Positions 9,210 to 17,206 of a stretch of DNA of 64,000 nt are shown here, piece after piece. The notes below the pieces were generated by a model. The model did not search any database and was not told the DNA's origin. It worked only from the letters and a program-made list of their open reading frames with translations. The DNA is taken from positions 43,709-107,708 of the forward strand of contig JAAUZU010000006.1 of assembly GCA_014804445.1 (NCBI GenBank), given 5' to 3'. Source of the stretch: Lachnospiraceae bacterium (GTDB taxonomy: Bacteria; Bacillota; Clostridia; Lachnospirales; Lachnospiraceae). Both the position numbers and the translations under genes were made by a program. Every line of letters starts with the position of its first letter. The first letter of the stretch is position 1.

Positions 9210-11147
9210 ATGTCATACGAAAAATATAACAATGCATTAAAGGCAGCGCAGAAGGAGTATCGTGCCCGCCTGCTGAAGGGGGCTTATCCTTATCTGCCGG
9301 CTTTGGATGAGATTTTATCTTATGTGAAGGTAGAATATGAAGTGAGCCTTGGACTGTGCGAAGTGCCGCTGGAATTGATTGTGGGAACCAGAACGAGGGG
9401 CAGAACCAACGCTTTTGCTGCTAATTTTATGCCGCTTCTGGATCCATACTCTGAATTTGCCAATAAATGGATACGCTTATACACTTCTATGCAGGAGGAG
9501 GGACTGCGGGATCCGGTGAAGGTTTATGAGTTTATGAACCGGTTTTATGTGCTGGAGGGCAATAAGCGAATCAGCGTTTTGAAATATCTCGATTCCTACA
9601 GCGTGCCCTGCAACGTGATTCGGGTCGTTCCCAAGCGCAGTGACACGAAAGAAAATATCATTTATTATGAATTTTTGGATTTCTATGAAATTACCAATGT
9701 GAATTATATCTATTTCAGCGAGACCGGCAGATTTGCCAAGCTTCTGGCACGGATTGGCACACCGAAGGGAGTAAAATGGACTTTTGATGATCGTATAGAT
9801 TTTAATAATGTTTATATCTCTTTCCGAAAGGCATTTGAGTCGAAGGGCGGGAAAAAACTGCCGATTACAGTAGGTGATGCGCTGTTGGCATTTCTTACCG
9901 TGTACGGCTATCAGGAGACGAAGCAAAAGACGGTACAGGAGATTAAAAAAGACCTTTCCAACATTTGGGACGAATTTCTGGTGTTGACGGAAGAGCAGTC
10001 GATAGAGTTATCCATGGAGCCCTCCAAAAAGGAAAGTTCCCACAATATATATAAAAACCTGCTGAACTTGATTCTGCCGGACAATATGAACAAGGTTAAG
10101 ATTGCATTTTTATATGAGAAAACCCACAGAGCCTCAAGCTGGACTTACAGTCATGAGCTTGGAAGACTGTATCTGGAAAATGTATTTCCCGGGCAGGTGG
10201 AGACGAAGGCGTTTGAGAATGTGATTGTCGGCGAAAATGATTTGGAGATGATGGAGCAGGTTATCAAGGATGGCTATAATGTGCTTTTTACCACGACTCC
10301 GGTGATGATACCTGCCAGCTTAAAGGTCGGAGCAAACCACCCGAATGTGAAGATTCTGAACTGTTCCCTGAATACTTCTCATCCCACCCTGCGGACTTAT
10401 TACGGCAGAATGTATGAGGCAAAATTTCTGGCAGGCGTTATTGCAGGCTCCCTGACGACCACGGGCAAGCTGGGCTATATTGCCAACTATCCGATTTACG
10501 GCATGGTGGCTAATATCAATGCCTTTGCGCTGGGCGCTAAGATGGTGAATCCCAACGCCAGGGTTTATCTGGACTGGAGCACCCTGAAAGACAAGGAAGT
10601 GGAGATTGTCAATGACCCTGAAATTAATTATATCATGGATCAGGATATGAAGTCACCCGGCAGCGCTTCTCGGCGGTTCGGACTTTACCATATCAATGAA
10701 GGAGCACCGGATAATCTGGCTATGACGACATGGCACTGGGGAAAGCTTTACGAAAAGATTGTCCGCACCATATTGAACGGAACATGGAAAGATGATGATG
10801 CTGCCATAGGAAACCGCGCCATCAATTACTGGTGGGGTATGTCCGCCGGCGTGGTGGATCTGATTTGTTCCCAGGATTTGCCACAGGGGACGAAGCGGCT
10901 GGTAGATTTGCTGCGCAGCAATATCTGTGCGGATGTTCTGGTTCCCTTTTCCGGTGAAATGCGGGCACAGGATGGAACGGTGATGAATAAAGCGGATCAG
11001 ATTATTTTACCGAAAGATATTATTACAATGGACTGGCTGGCAGAAAATGTGGTAGGAAGCATCCCATCCATTTCAGATTTGACAAAAGAGGCGCAGGCAG
11101 TTACCAAAATACAAGGATTGAGCAGTCCGGAAGAGTCCGAAGCCTGA
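9210..11147 (+). CDS. Fusion of a ParB/sulfiredoxin-like domain and a BMP (PnrA-like) ligand-binding domain
   Basis: A 645-residue protein without a signal peptide, lipobox or membrane segment. The region around residues 85-140 has a ParB/sulfiredoxin-like pattern (DPVKVYEFMNRFYVLEGNKR). Residues about 293-570 resemble the BMP/PnrA family of substrate-binding proteins for nucleoside ABC transporters (KIAFLYEKTHRASSWTYSHE, and later AKFLAGVIAGSLTTTGKLG). BMP proteins are normally exported lipoproteins; this one looks cytoplasmic, so it may sense a nucleoside-type ligand inside the cell. No ABC transporter genes are adjacent. The start is clear: AGGGAGGTG precedes ATG 9210, and a small GCCCG/CGGGC hairpin (9180-9195) sits next to that ribosome binding site. 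Confidence 0.72.
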   Translation: MSYEKYNNALKAAQKEYRARLLKGAYPYLPALDEILSYVKVEYEVSLGLCEVPLELIVGTRTRGRTNAFAANFMPLLDPYSEFANKWIRLYTSMQEEGLRDPVKVYEFMNRFYVLEGNKRISVLKYLDSYSVPCNVIRVVPKRSDTKENIIYYEFLDFYEITNVNYIYFSETGRFAKLLARIGTPKGVKWTFDDRIDFNNVYISFRKAFESKGGKKLPITVGDALLAFLTVYGYQETKQKTVQEIKKDLSNIWDEFLVLTEEQSIELSMEPSKKESSHNIYKNLLNLILPDNMNKVKIAFLYEKTHRASSWTYSHELGRLYLENVFPGQVETKAFENVIVGENDLEMMEQVIKDGYNVLFTTTPVMIPASLKVGANHPNVKILNCSLNTSHPTLRTYYGRMYEAKFLAGVIAGSLTTTGKLGYIANYPIYGMVANINAFALGAKMVNPNARVYLDWSTLKDKEVEIVNDPEINYIMDQDMKSPGSASRRFGLYHINEGAPDNLAMTTWHWGKLYEKIVRTILNGTWKDDDAAIGNRAINYWWGMSAGVVDLICSQDLPQGTKRLVDLLRSNICADVLVPFSGEMRAQDGTVMNKADQIILPKDIITMDWLAENVVGSIPSISDLTKEAQAVTKIQGLSSPEESEA

Positions 11148-11190
11148 TGATTTACAAATGAGAGAATGAAAGAAGAAATGGGAACGTCTA

Positions 11191-11787
11191 ATGAAAATTT
11201 TGGCAATTGCTGATCAGGAATCAAAATTATTGTGGGACTATTTTGACAAGAGTTATCTGGAGGGAATTGATTTGATTCTCTCCTGCGGAGATTTAAAGCC
11301 CCAGTATTTATCCTTTCTGGCTACCTTTACACATGCGCCGGTTTTGTATGTACACGGCAATCATGACGACAGGTATGCCGAGACGCCGCCTGATGGCTGT
11401 ATCTGCATTGAGGATAAAATCTATGTGTATAAAGGCGTCCGGATATTGGGGCTTGGAGGTTCCATGCGCTATAAGCCCGGCGCGCACCAGTACACGCAGG
11501 CGCAGATGCACCGGCGTGTGCGAAGGCTGTGGTGGAAGCTGAAATACAATCGTGGCTTTGACATCCTGCTGACTCATTCGCCGGCTTATCAGTTTAACGA
11601 TGGGAATGATCTGCCCCACAGAGGCTTTGCCGCATTCTGTGCCTTGCTTGACAAATACAAACCGGCATTTTTTGTGCATGGACATGTACATTTGAATTAT
11701 GGCGCTAAAATTCCGCGTCTGTCCACTTATAACGAGACGCAGGTTATCAATGCATACGAAAAATATATTTTTGAGATTGACGTGTAA
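11191..11787 (+). CDS. Metallophosphoesterase family protein
   Basis: A 198-residue calcineurin-like phosphoesterase. The first metal-site aspartate is recast as AIADQES where many relatives have DxH. The blocks LILSCGDLKPQYLSF, VHGNHDDRY, LLTHSPAYQF and FFVHGHVHLNYG match motifs II to V of the fold. The substrate cannot be deduced. It follows the ParB-like/BMP fusion gene by 43 bp on the same strand. An AraC/phosphoesterase partnership with the fusion is possible but only inferred from position. Confidence 0.84.
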   Translation: MKILAIADQESKLLWDYFDKSYLEGIDLILSCGDLKPQYLSFLATFTHAPVLYVHGNHDDRYAETPPDGCICIEDKIYVYKGVRILGLGGSMRYKPGAHQYTQAQMHRRVRRLWWKLKYNRGFDILLTHSPAYQFNDGNDLPHRGFAAFCALLDKYKPAFFVHGHVHLNYGAKIPRLSTYNETQVINAYEKYIFEIDV

Positions 11788-11914
11788 TTTCTTTCGGCAG
11801 TTTTTCGGAAAAAGGAAAATAGGCCAACTTAGTAGTAAAAACGCTTTATCTGTAGAATGCATGTTAAAATTTGGTTGTAATCATTATTACAGCAAAAGAA
11901 AAGGAGGACATGCA

Positions 11915-12130
11915 ATGGACAACAGAAAATATCTGCGCAGAATGAAAGAACTACGCGAGGATCACGACTATGGGCAGAAACAGGTGGCAGCGGTCTTGCA
12001 AATCGACCAAAGGGTGTATTCGAGATACGAGACTGGGCGGAATGTGCTGCCGGTAGCCATGGTTTACGGGCTGTGCGAGCTTTATGGCGTATCATCGGAT
12101 TATCTGTTGGGGATAAGTGACAAGAAGTAA
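11915..12130 (+). CDS. Small XRE-family DNA-binding protein
   Basis: A 71-residue protein consisting essentially of one helix-turn-helix (GQKQVAAVLQIDQRVYSRYE, then SSDYLLGISD at the end). The ATG at 11915 has an AAGGAGGACATGCA leader. An in-frame ATG at 11699 is rejected because it lies inside the upstream phosphoesterase gene in another frame. The target is unknown. A strong terminator follows within 15 bp, so it is a single-gene unit. Confidence 0.84.
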   Translation: MDNRKYLRRMKELREDHDYGQKQVAAVLQIDQRVYSRYETGRNVLPVAMVYGLCELYGVSSDYLLGISDKK

Positions 12131-12144
12131 AACGGAAACAAAAG

Positions 12145-12180
12145 CGTGTCAAGAAAAAATACTTGACACGTCTTTTCTTT
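12145..12180 (+). terminator. Intrinsic terminator after the small XRE gene
   Basis: Nine-base-pair arms CGTGTCAAG (12145-12153) and CTTGACACG (12162-12170) enclose an A-rich loop and are followed by TCTTTTCTTTT. The descending arm also contains the -35 box of the next promoter. Confidence 0.88.
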
Positions 12181-12191
12181 TGTAGTACACT
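12163..12191 (+). promoter_or_regulatory. Vegetative promoter for ylxM-ffh
   Basis: TTGACA at 12163-12168 and TACACT at 12186-12191 are separated by exactly 17 bp, a good sigma-A arrangement. The -35 box lies within the right arm of the preceding terminator and the spacer is that terminator's T-tract. The ylxM start is 42 bp downstream. Confidence 0.75.
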
Positions 12192-12233
12192 TGCTAAGGT
12201 GTCGCGGAGAAATCGTGGAAGGACACGTGGAAG

Positions 12234-12590
12234 ATGGAAAAGATTTTTGAACAGGGGCTTTTGTATGATTTTTACGGAGAGCTTCTGACAGAGCATCAGC
12301 GCAGGATTTATGAAGAGGCGGTATACAACGATATGTCCCTTTCGGAGATTGCCGAGGAAGAAGGCATCAGCAGGCAGGGCGTTCACGATTTGATAAAGCG
12401 CTGTGACAAAATACTGAGCGGATACGAAGAAAAACTGCATTTGGCAGCACGTTTTGCCGAGGCGAAGAAGACGGTGGGTGAGGCGCTTAAGCTGACGGAA
12501 GCGGAGCTTGCAGGCGAGTGCGGAGAAGCGTCAGAGGACAGTCTTTTGGAGATAAAGAGGCTTTTGAACAGGCTTCTGGAAGAATTGTAA
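12234..12590 (+). CDS. ylxM: YlxM/p13-like DNA-binding protein
   Basis: A 118-residue protein of the UPF0122 family, with a sigma-70 region-4-like helix-turn-helix (EEAVYNDMSLSEIAEEEGIS followed by RQGVHDLIKRCDK). It is almost always encoded directly upstream of ffh, as here with a 21-bp gap, and the streptococcal homologue is known to associate with the signal recognition particle. The start follows GGAAGGACACGTGGAAG. It is the first gene downstream of a well-formed sigma-A promoter. Confidence 0.92.
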   Translation: MEKIFEQGLLYDFYGELLTEHQRRIYEEAVYNDMSLSEIAEEEGISRQGVHDLIKRCDKILSGYEEKLHLAARFAEAKKTVGEALKLTEAELAGECGEASEDSLLEIKRLLNRLLEEL

Positions 12591-12611
12591 CGGCAGATAC
12601 AGGGAGTGCAT

Positions 12612-13982
12612 ATGGCATTTGAGAGCTTAACAGATAAACTGCAAAATATATTTAAAGGCTTACGAGGCAAGGGGCGCCTGACGGAAGAGGATGTCAGAAA
12701 CGCGCTGAAGGAAGTAAAAATGGCGCTTTTGGAGGCGGACGTAAACTTTCGTGTGGTAAAACAGTTTGTAAAGTCTGTCGAGGAACGCGCGGTGGGAGCC
12801 GATGTGTTAAACGGCTTAAATCCCGGGCAGATGGTCATCAAAATCGTAAACGAAGAGATGATTGCCCTGATGGGTTCTGAGACCACGGAGATACAAATGC
12901 AGCCCGGCAAAGCCATCACCGTTATTATGATGGCGGGTCTTCAGGGTGCAGGTAAGACAACCACGACTGCAAAAATTGCGGGAAAGCTCAAGAAAAAAGG
13001 GAAGAAAACGCTTTTGACGGCATGTGACATTTATCGGCCTGCGGCGATTGAGCAGTTACAGGTAAACGGTGCAAAGCAGGAAGTAGACGTCTTTTCCATG
13101 GGGACGGGGCATAAGCCTGTGGACATTGCCAAGGCGGCCTTGGAGCATGCAGCAAAGAACGGGCATAATGTCGTGATTCTGGATACGGCGGGCCGGCTGC
13201 ATATCGATGAGGACATGATGGCGGAGCTTCAGGAAATCAAGTCCGAGATTGAGGTGCATCAGACCCTGCTGGTAGTGGACGCCATGACCGGACAGGATGC
13301 GGTCAATGTGGCAAAGGAATTTGACGAAAAAGTCGGCATAGACGGCGTGGTGCTGTCCAAGATGGACGGCGATACCCGCGGCGGTGCGGCGCTTTCCGTA
13401 AAGGCAGTGACGGGCAAGCCGATTCTGTATGTAGGTATGGGAGAAAAGCTCTCCGATTTGGAGCAGTTTTACCCGGACAGAATGGCAAGCCGGATTTTGG
13501 GAATGGGAGATGTCCTGTCGTTTATCGACAAGGTACAGGCCAATATAGATATTGATGCGGACAAAGAAAAAGAAATGGCTGACCGCATGAAGAAGGGCAA
13601 GTTCGATTTCGAGGATTACCTGGAGAGCATGAAGCAGATGAAAAAGCTGGGTGGGCTTTCCGCCATACTGGGCATGATGCCGGGTATGGGAGGTAAACTG
13701 GGTGACATCGAGTCCATGGTTGACGATAAGCAGCTTGCCCACATGGAGGCGATTGTGCTTTCCATGACGCCTGCAGAGAGAAGGAACCCCAAGCTTTTAA
13801 ATCCGCAGCGAAAGCACAGGATTGCAAAAGGCGCAGGTGTGGATATTGCGCAGGTCAACCGCTTTATCAAGCAGTTTGAGCAGAGCCAGAAGATGATGAA
13901 GCAGTTTGGCGGCGGTAAGAGAAAGGGCTTTGGAATGGGCGGGTTCCCGGGCTTTGGCGGTAAGGGAAGATTTCCCTTCTAA
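12612..13982 (+). CDS. ffh: Signal recognition particle protein Ffh
   Basis: A 456-residue SRP54 GTPase that binds signal sequences and 4.5S/6S RNA and delivers ribosomes to FtsY. The G domain has GLQGAGKTTT at 109-118, DTAGRLHIDED near 190 and SKMDGDTRGGAA near 247. The methionine-rich M domain is C-terminal (for example LGGLSAILGMMPGMGG) and ends in a Gly/Phe-rich basic tail. ATG 12612 is chosen over the GTG at 12606 because AGGGAG at 12601-12606 overlaps that GTG. It is co-transcribed with ylxM. Confidence 0.97.
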   Translation: MAFESLTDKLQNIFKGLRGKGRLTEEDVRNALKEVKMALLEADVNFRVVKQFVKSVEERAVGADVLNGLNPGQMVIKIVNEEMIALMGSETTEIQMQPGKAITVIMMAGLQGAGKTTTTAKIAGKLKKKGKKTLLTACDIYRPAAIEQLQVNGAKQEVDVFSMGTGHKPVDIAKAALEHAAKNGHNVVILDTAGRLHIDEDMMAELQEIKSEIEVHQTLLVVDAMTGQDAVNVAKEFDEKVGIDGVVLSKMDGDTRGGAALSVKAVTGKPILYVGMGEKLSDLEQFYPDRMASRILGMGDVLSFIDKVQANIDIDADKEKEMADRMKKGKFDFEDYLESMKQMKKLGGLSAILGMMPGMGGKLGDIESMVDDKQLAHMEAIVLSMTPAERRNPKLLNPQRKHRIAKGAGVDIAQVNRFIKQFEQSQKMMKQFGGGKRKGFGMGGFPGFGGKGRFPF

Positions 13983-14068
13983 ATAATTTCAGGACGGATA
14001 TGGAATTTTCTAAAGAAAAGACCTTATCATAAATAAATTAATTTTAAAATTTGCGGAGGTGAATGAAC

Positions 14069-14314
14069 ATGGCAGTAAAAATCAGGTTGAGAAGAATGGG
14101 ACAGAAAAAGGCTCCTTTTTATAGAATCGTCGTAGCAGATTCCCGTTCTCCCAGAGATGGCAGATGTATCGAAGAAATCGGTACCTACGATCCCAGCACA
14201 GAGCCGAGCACTTTCAAAATCAATGAAGAGCTGGCAAAGAAATGGCTGGCAAACGGCGCACAGCCTACAGAGGTTGTAGGCAAGCTGTTCAAGATTGCCG
14301 GCATTGAAAAATAG
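14069..14314 (+). CDS. rpsP: 30S ribosomal protein S16
   Basis: An 81-residue basic protein starting [20 protein letters not shown], the highly conserved S16 N-terminus. Of two in-frame ATGs, 14069 is preferred: GGAGGTG at 14055-14061 would almost touch the ATG at 14063 but is 7 nt from 14069. It assembles into the 30S body. It lies 86 bp after ffh and 32 bp before khpA, the standard Firmicute order. Confidence 0.97.
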   Translation: MAVKIRLRRMGQKKAPFYRIVVADSRSPRDGRCIEEIGTYDPSTEPSTFKINEELAKKWLANGAQPTEVVGKLFKIAGIEK

Positions 14315-14346
14315 TTTCCTGCTAACGATGTGCCTGGAGGTGGATT

Positions 14347-14574
14347 ATGAAGGAATTGGTTGAAGTAATTGCAAAAGCACTTGTCGATAATCCCGATGAA
14401 GTGGTGGTAACAGAAAAGACAGAAGGAAAAAATGTCACTGTAGAGCTTCATGTTGCTGCGTCCGATATGGGTAAGGTCATCGGTAAGCAGGGAAGGATTG
14501 CAAAGGCAATCCGTTCTGTCGTAAAAGCGGCGTCATCCAAAGAGAATCTGCGGGTGGATGTGGAAATTATCTAA
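14347..14574 (+). CDS. khpA: KH-domain RNA-binding protein KhpA (YlqC)
   Basis: A 75-residue single KH domain with the GKVIGKQGRIAKAIRSVVKA loop that contacts RNA. In streptococci and other Firmicutes KhpA pairs with KhpB/Jag, and it is routinely found between rpsP and rimM as here. The start follows TGGAGGTGGATT. A strong terminator lies about 60 bp downstream, before rimM. Confidence 0.94.
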   Translation: MKELVEVIAKALVDNPDEVVVTEKTEGKNVTVELHVAASDMGKVIGKQGRIAKAIRSVVKAASSKENLRVDVEII

Positions 14575-14634
14575 GGAAATGCAAAGAAAACATTTCTTTA
14601 GAGCAGGTACAAAACCGCGTATGCTGCACTTATG

Positions 14635-14664
14635 CAGGGGCGTTTTTCAAACGCCCCTGTTTTT
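14635..14664 (+). terminator. Strong hairpin with T-run between khpA and rimM
   Basis: Perfect 11-bp GC-rich arms (14635-14645 and 14649-14659) with a TTC loop and a TTTTT tail. A competing small hairpin CTGCA/TGCAG (14624-14628 with 14633-14637) overlaps the base of the left arm. It sits inside what is normally one ribosome-maturation operon, so it may be an attenuator rather than an absolute end. Confidence 0.85.
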
Positions 14665-14688
14665 ACACATAATGGAAAGGGAAAAAAT

Positions 14689-15225
14689 ATGGACGACGTA
14701 TTGCAGGTAGGAATTATTACCTCTACGCACGGTGTCAGGGGAGAGGTCAAGGTATTTCCCACGACGGACGATATAAAACGGTTTAAGCGCTTAAAGAAGG
14801 TATTTTTGGACACAGGAAAGGAAATGCTGCCCTTGCAGCTTGCGCATGTGAAGTTTTTTAAGAATATGGTCATACTCAAGTTCGAGGGGCTTGACAATGT
14901 CGATGACGTGGTAAAATACAGGCAGAAAAGTCTGTATGTGGAGCGAAAGGATGCAGTAAAGCTTCAAAAAGACGAGTATTTTATCGCGGATTTGATTGAT
15001 ATAGAGGTATTTACGGAGGATGGAATCCACCTCGGCAGGCTTACGGATGTTATTACGACGGGAGCCAACGATGTGTATGCTGTTAAGCTGGCAGAGAGCA
15101 GTCTTGCCGGCAAAAATGCGGGGAAGGAGATTTTGATTCCCGCTATCAGGCAGTGTATTTTAGACGTAGATACAGAAGAGAAAAAAATGACGGTACATTT
15201 GCTGGAAGGGTTGCTTGACATATGA
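14689..15225 (+). CDS. rimM: Ribosome maturation factor RimM
   Basis: A 178-residue 16S rRNA processing factor that binds S19 and helps mature the 30S head. The N-terminal barrel begins LQVGIITSTHGVRGEVKVFP. The C-terminal PRC-barrel includes DEYFIADLIDIEVF and the conserved ILIPAIRQCILDVD. ATG 14689 is supported by GGAAAGGG. An in-frame upstream start at 14632 is rejected because it lies within the terminator region. The stop overlaps the trmD start as ATGA. Confidence 0.95.
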   Translation: MDDVLQVGIITSTHGVRGEVKVFPTTDDIKRFKRLKKVFLDTGKEMLPLQLAHVKFFKNMVILKFEGLDNVDDVVKYRQKSLYVERKDAVKLQKDEYFIADLIDIEVFTEDGIHLGRLTDVITTGANDVYAVKLAESSLAGKNAGKEILIPAIRQCILDVDTEEKKMTVHLLEGLLDI

Positions 15226-16625
15226 ATTTCCATGTATTGACGCTGTTCCCTGAGATGGTGGAGGCAGGTCTTTCGGAAAGCATCATCGGAAGGGCGGCAG
15301 CAAAGGGCCTCATCGGTATCAATGCAGTCAACATCCGCGATTTTACCGATGATAAACACAAAAAAACAGACGATTATATTTACGGCGGCGGCGCGGGACT
15401 TTTGATGCAGGCGCAGCCGGTTTATGCTGCGCATAAAAGCGTACTTGAGAAAATCGGCGGGGGTAAAGTGCGTACTGTCTATCTGACGCCGCAGGGAAAG
15501 ACATTTCATCAGGGCATGGCGGAGGAATTTGCCAAGGAAGAGGATTTGATTTTCCTCTGCGGGCATTATGAAGGCATTGATGAAAGGGTTTTAGAGCGGG
15601 TGGTCACGGACTATGTGTCTCTTGGTGATTTTGTGCTGACGGGAGGCGAGCTTGCCGCCATGGTGATGATAGATGCCATCGCCAGACTGGTTCCCGATGT
15701 GCTTCACAATGACAGTTCTGTTGTGGAAGAAACTTTTTCCGGATATTTACTGGAATACCCACAGTACACCAGACCGGAGGTGTGGATGGGGGAACGTGTG
15801 CCGGAAGCGCTTTTATCGGGAAACCATAAAAAGATACGGGAGTGGAGGCAGCAGAAGGCGGAGGAACGGACCCGTCTGAACCGACCGGATCTGTATGCCG
15901 CATACGAGAGGCTTATGCAGTGCCGCAGGGAGCTTTTACGGGACAAGCTGCATCATATGGATATGGCGGAGCTGATTTACAGGGAAAAAGCAGAGCTTCT
16001 TTATCATGACGGTGAGGGAACGCTTCTGCGGGACAGGGTGAGTGGCTGCTTTATGCTTACTGCAAAGAGCCGCGAGGCAGGCGGGCGGATACTGGATGCA
16101 TTTTTGGCTTCGGGAAAGGAAATGTCGGAGCTTTGGGCGGTGCATCAGGACTTTTTGGGAGAAGAAATGGCAAGACGGCTGCATATGACGGTTTTTCTCT
16201 GCGCCAGACAGGCGGTATATACCCGCAGGGAAGCCCCGCCGTTAAAGACACAGGATATCAGGCAGCTTTCAGCAGAGTATGCAGAGGTCGTGGGGCAGTA
16301 TTATACGATGGATGACGAAGCCTATATTCGGGACAGAATTTCCCATGGTGCCATGTATGGCATTTTTGTGGAGAATGAACTTGCGGGTTTTATCGGGGAA
16401 CATGCCGAAGGCGGTATGGGGATGCTCACCGTATTTCCTGCGTACCGGAGACGGGGGCTGGCGGCGGCGTTAGAGAGCTTTCTGATTCACAAAACGCTGC
16501 AGAAAGGCTACACACCTTTCTGTCAGGTGGAGGAGAAAAACGAGGCTTCTTTAAAGCTGCAGGAGAAGCTTGGTCTGTATATAGCGCGGGAAAAAGTGTG
16601 GTGGTATCAAAAGCCGAAAAAATAA
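15222..16625 (+). CDS. trmD: TrmD tRNA (guanine-N1)-methyltransferase fused to a GNAT acetyltransferase-like domain
   Basis: Residues 1 to about 240 are a complete TrmD: SPOUT enzyme methylating G37 of tRNA with S-adenosylmethionine, with the motifs FPEMVEAGLSESIIGRA, YGGGAGLLMQ, CGHYEGIDERV and SLGDFVLTGGELAAMVMIDA. TrmD usually ends near residue 240-250, but here the frame continues to residue 467. The extension has a GNAT acetyl-CoA-binding block, LTVFPAYRRRGLAAALESFL, near residues 413-432, and ends in LQEKLGLYIAREKVWWY, a typical GNAT C-terminus. No stop codon, frameshift or internal ribosome site separates the parts. It overlaps rimM by 4 bp. The acetylation substrate is unknown. Confidence 0.9.
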   Translation: MNFHVLTLFPEMVEAGLSESIIGRAAAKGLIGINAVNIRDFTDDKHKKTDDYIYGGGAGLLMQAQPVYAAHKSVLEKIGGGKVRTVYLTPQGKTFHQGMAEEFAKEEDLIFLCGHYEGIDERVLERVVTDYVSLGDFVLTGGELAAMVMIDAIARLVPDVLHNDSSVVEETFSGYLLEYPQYTRPEVWMGERVPEALLSGNHKKIREWRQQKAEERTRLNRPDLYAAYERLMQCRRELLRDKLHHMDMAELIYREKAELLYHDGEGTLLRDRVSGCFMLTAKSREAGGRILDAFLASGKEMSELWAVHQDFLGEEMARRLHMTVFLCARQAVYTRREAPPLKTQDIRQLSAEYAEVVGQYYTMDDEAYIRDRISHGAMYGIFVENELAGFIGEHAEGGMGMLTVFPAYRRRGLAAALESFLIHKTLQKGYTPFCQVEEKNEASLKLQEKLGLYIAREKVWWYQKPKK

Positions 16626-16628
16626 TAG

Positions 16629-16657
16629 TTGCAAATAGAGCGCTAATATGGTAAAGT
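16629..16657 (+). promoter_or_regulatory. Putative sigma-A promoter of rplS
   Basis: TTGCAA at 16629-16634 and TAAAGT at 16652-16657 with a 17-bp spacer, four of six matches in each box. It starts just after the trmD stop codon and would give a leader of about 70 nt before rplS. Confidence 0.45.
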
Positions 16658-16674
16658 ATGAATGTTGTGATAAC

Positions 16675-16731
16675 GAGATGGTCCTCTGTTACGAATGTAT
16701 TAAGAACATCCATTAGAAAAGGAGCAAAAAG
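16675..16731 (+). ncRNA. Possible L19 (rplS) mRNA leader
   Basis: Nested complementary blocks are visible: ATGG at 16678-16681 with CCAT at 16710-16713, and ATGT at 16695-16698 with ACAT at 16706-16709. The unpaired segment TCCTCTGTTACG lies between them. This lies directly ahead of the rplS ribosome binding site, where Firmicutes have an autoregulatory L19 leader. The assignment rests on position and a remembered similarity, not on an alignment. Confidence 0.45.
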
Positions 16732-17079
16732 ATGAACGATATTATCAAGAGCATTGAAGCAGAACAGTTGAAGGAGAACGTAGACCAGTTCAACGTTGGC
16801 GATACCGTAAAGGTATACGGCAAGATCAAGGAAGGCAACCGCGAAAGAATTCAGGTATTTGAAGGAATCGTTGTAAAGCGTCAGGGCGGAAGCAGCCGCG
16901 AGACCTTTACCGTAAGAAAGACTTCCAATGGCATCGGCGTAGAGAAAACCTGGCCGTTACATTCTCCCAATGTAGAGAAGATAGAGGTAGTAAGGAGAGG
17001 TAAGGTAAGACGGGCTAAACTGAACTACTTAAAGGGTCGTGTCGGCAAGAGAGCAAAGGTAAAAGAAGTTATCAGATAA
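16732..17079 (+). CDS. rplS: 50S ribosomal protein L19
   Basis: A 115-residue protein of the normal length. The conserved blocks [40 protein letters not shown] and [20 protein letters not shown] identify L19, which sits at the 30S-50S interface. The ribosome binding site AAAAGGAG lies at 16717-16724. It has its own putative promoter and leader, and is followed by a strong terminator. Confidence 0.98.
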   Translation: MNDIIKSIEAEQLKENVDQFNVGDTVKVYGKIKEGNRERIQVFEGIVVKRQGGSSRETFTVRKTSNGIGVEKTWPLHSPNVEKIEVVRRGKVRRAKLNYLKGRVGKRAKVKEVIR

Positions 17080-17093
17080 TGTATGCATGTGTG

Positions 17094-17136
17094 AATCACA
17101 CCTTTTTTGGAATTTCCGGAAAAGGTGTGATTTTTT
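17094..17136 (+). terminator. Intrinsic terminator after rplS
   Basis: Thirteen-base-pair arms (17094-17106 and 17120-17132) around a 13-nt loop, followed by a run of T to 17136. The left flank is A-rich. It closes the rimM-trmD-rplS unit. Confidence 0.9.
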
Positions 17137-17161
17137 ACTGGCGGATGCCGCTTTCAGGTAG

Positions 17162-17167
17162 TATAAT
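17162..17167 (+). promoter_or_regulatory. Putative -10 box before lepB
   Basis: A perfect TATAAT at 17162-17167, 40 bp before the signal peptidase gene and just after the rplS terminator. The -35 region at the expected distance is poor, so the promoter is only tentative. Confidence 0.4.
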
Positions 17168-17206
17168 GAAAAAGAGTACGGTTTTTTTAGGATAAAGGGA
17201 ATGTGA

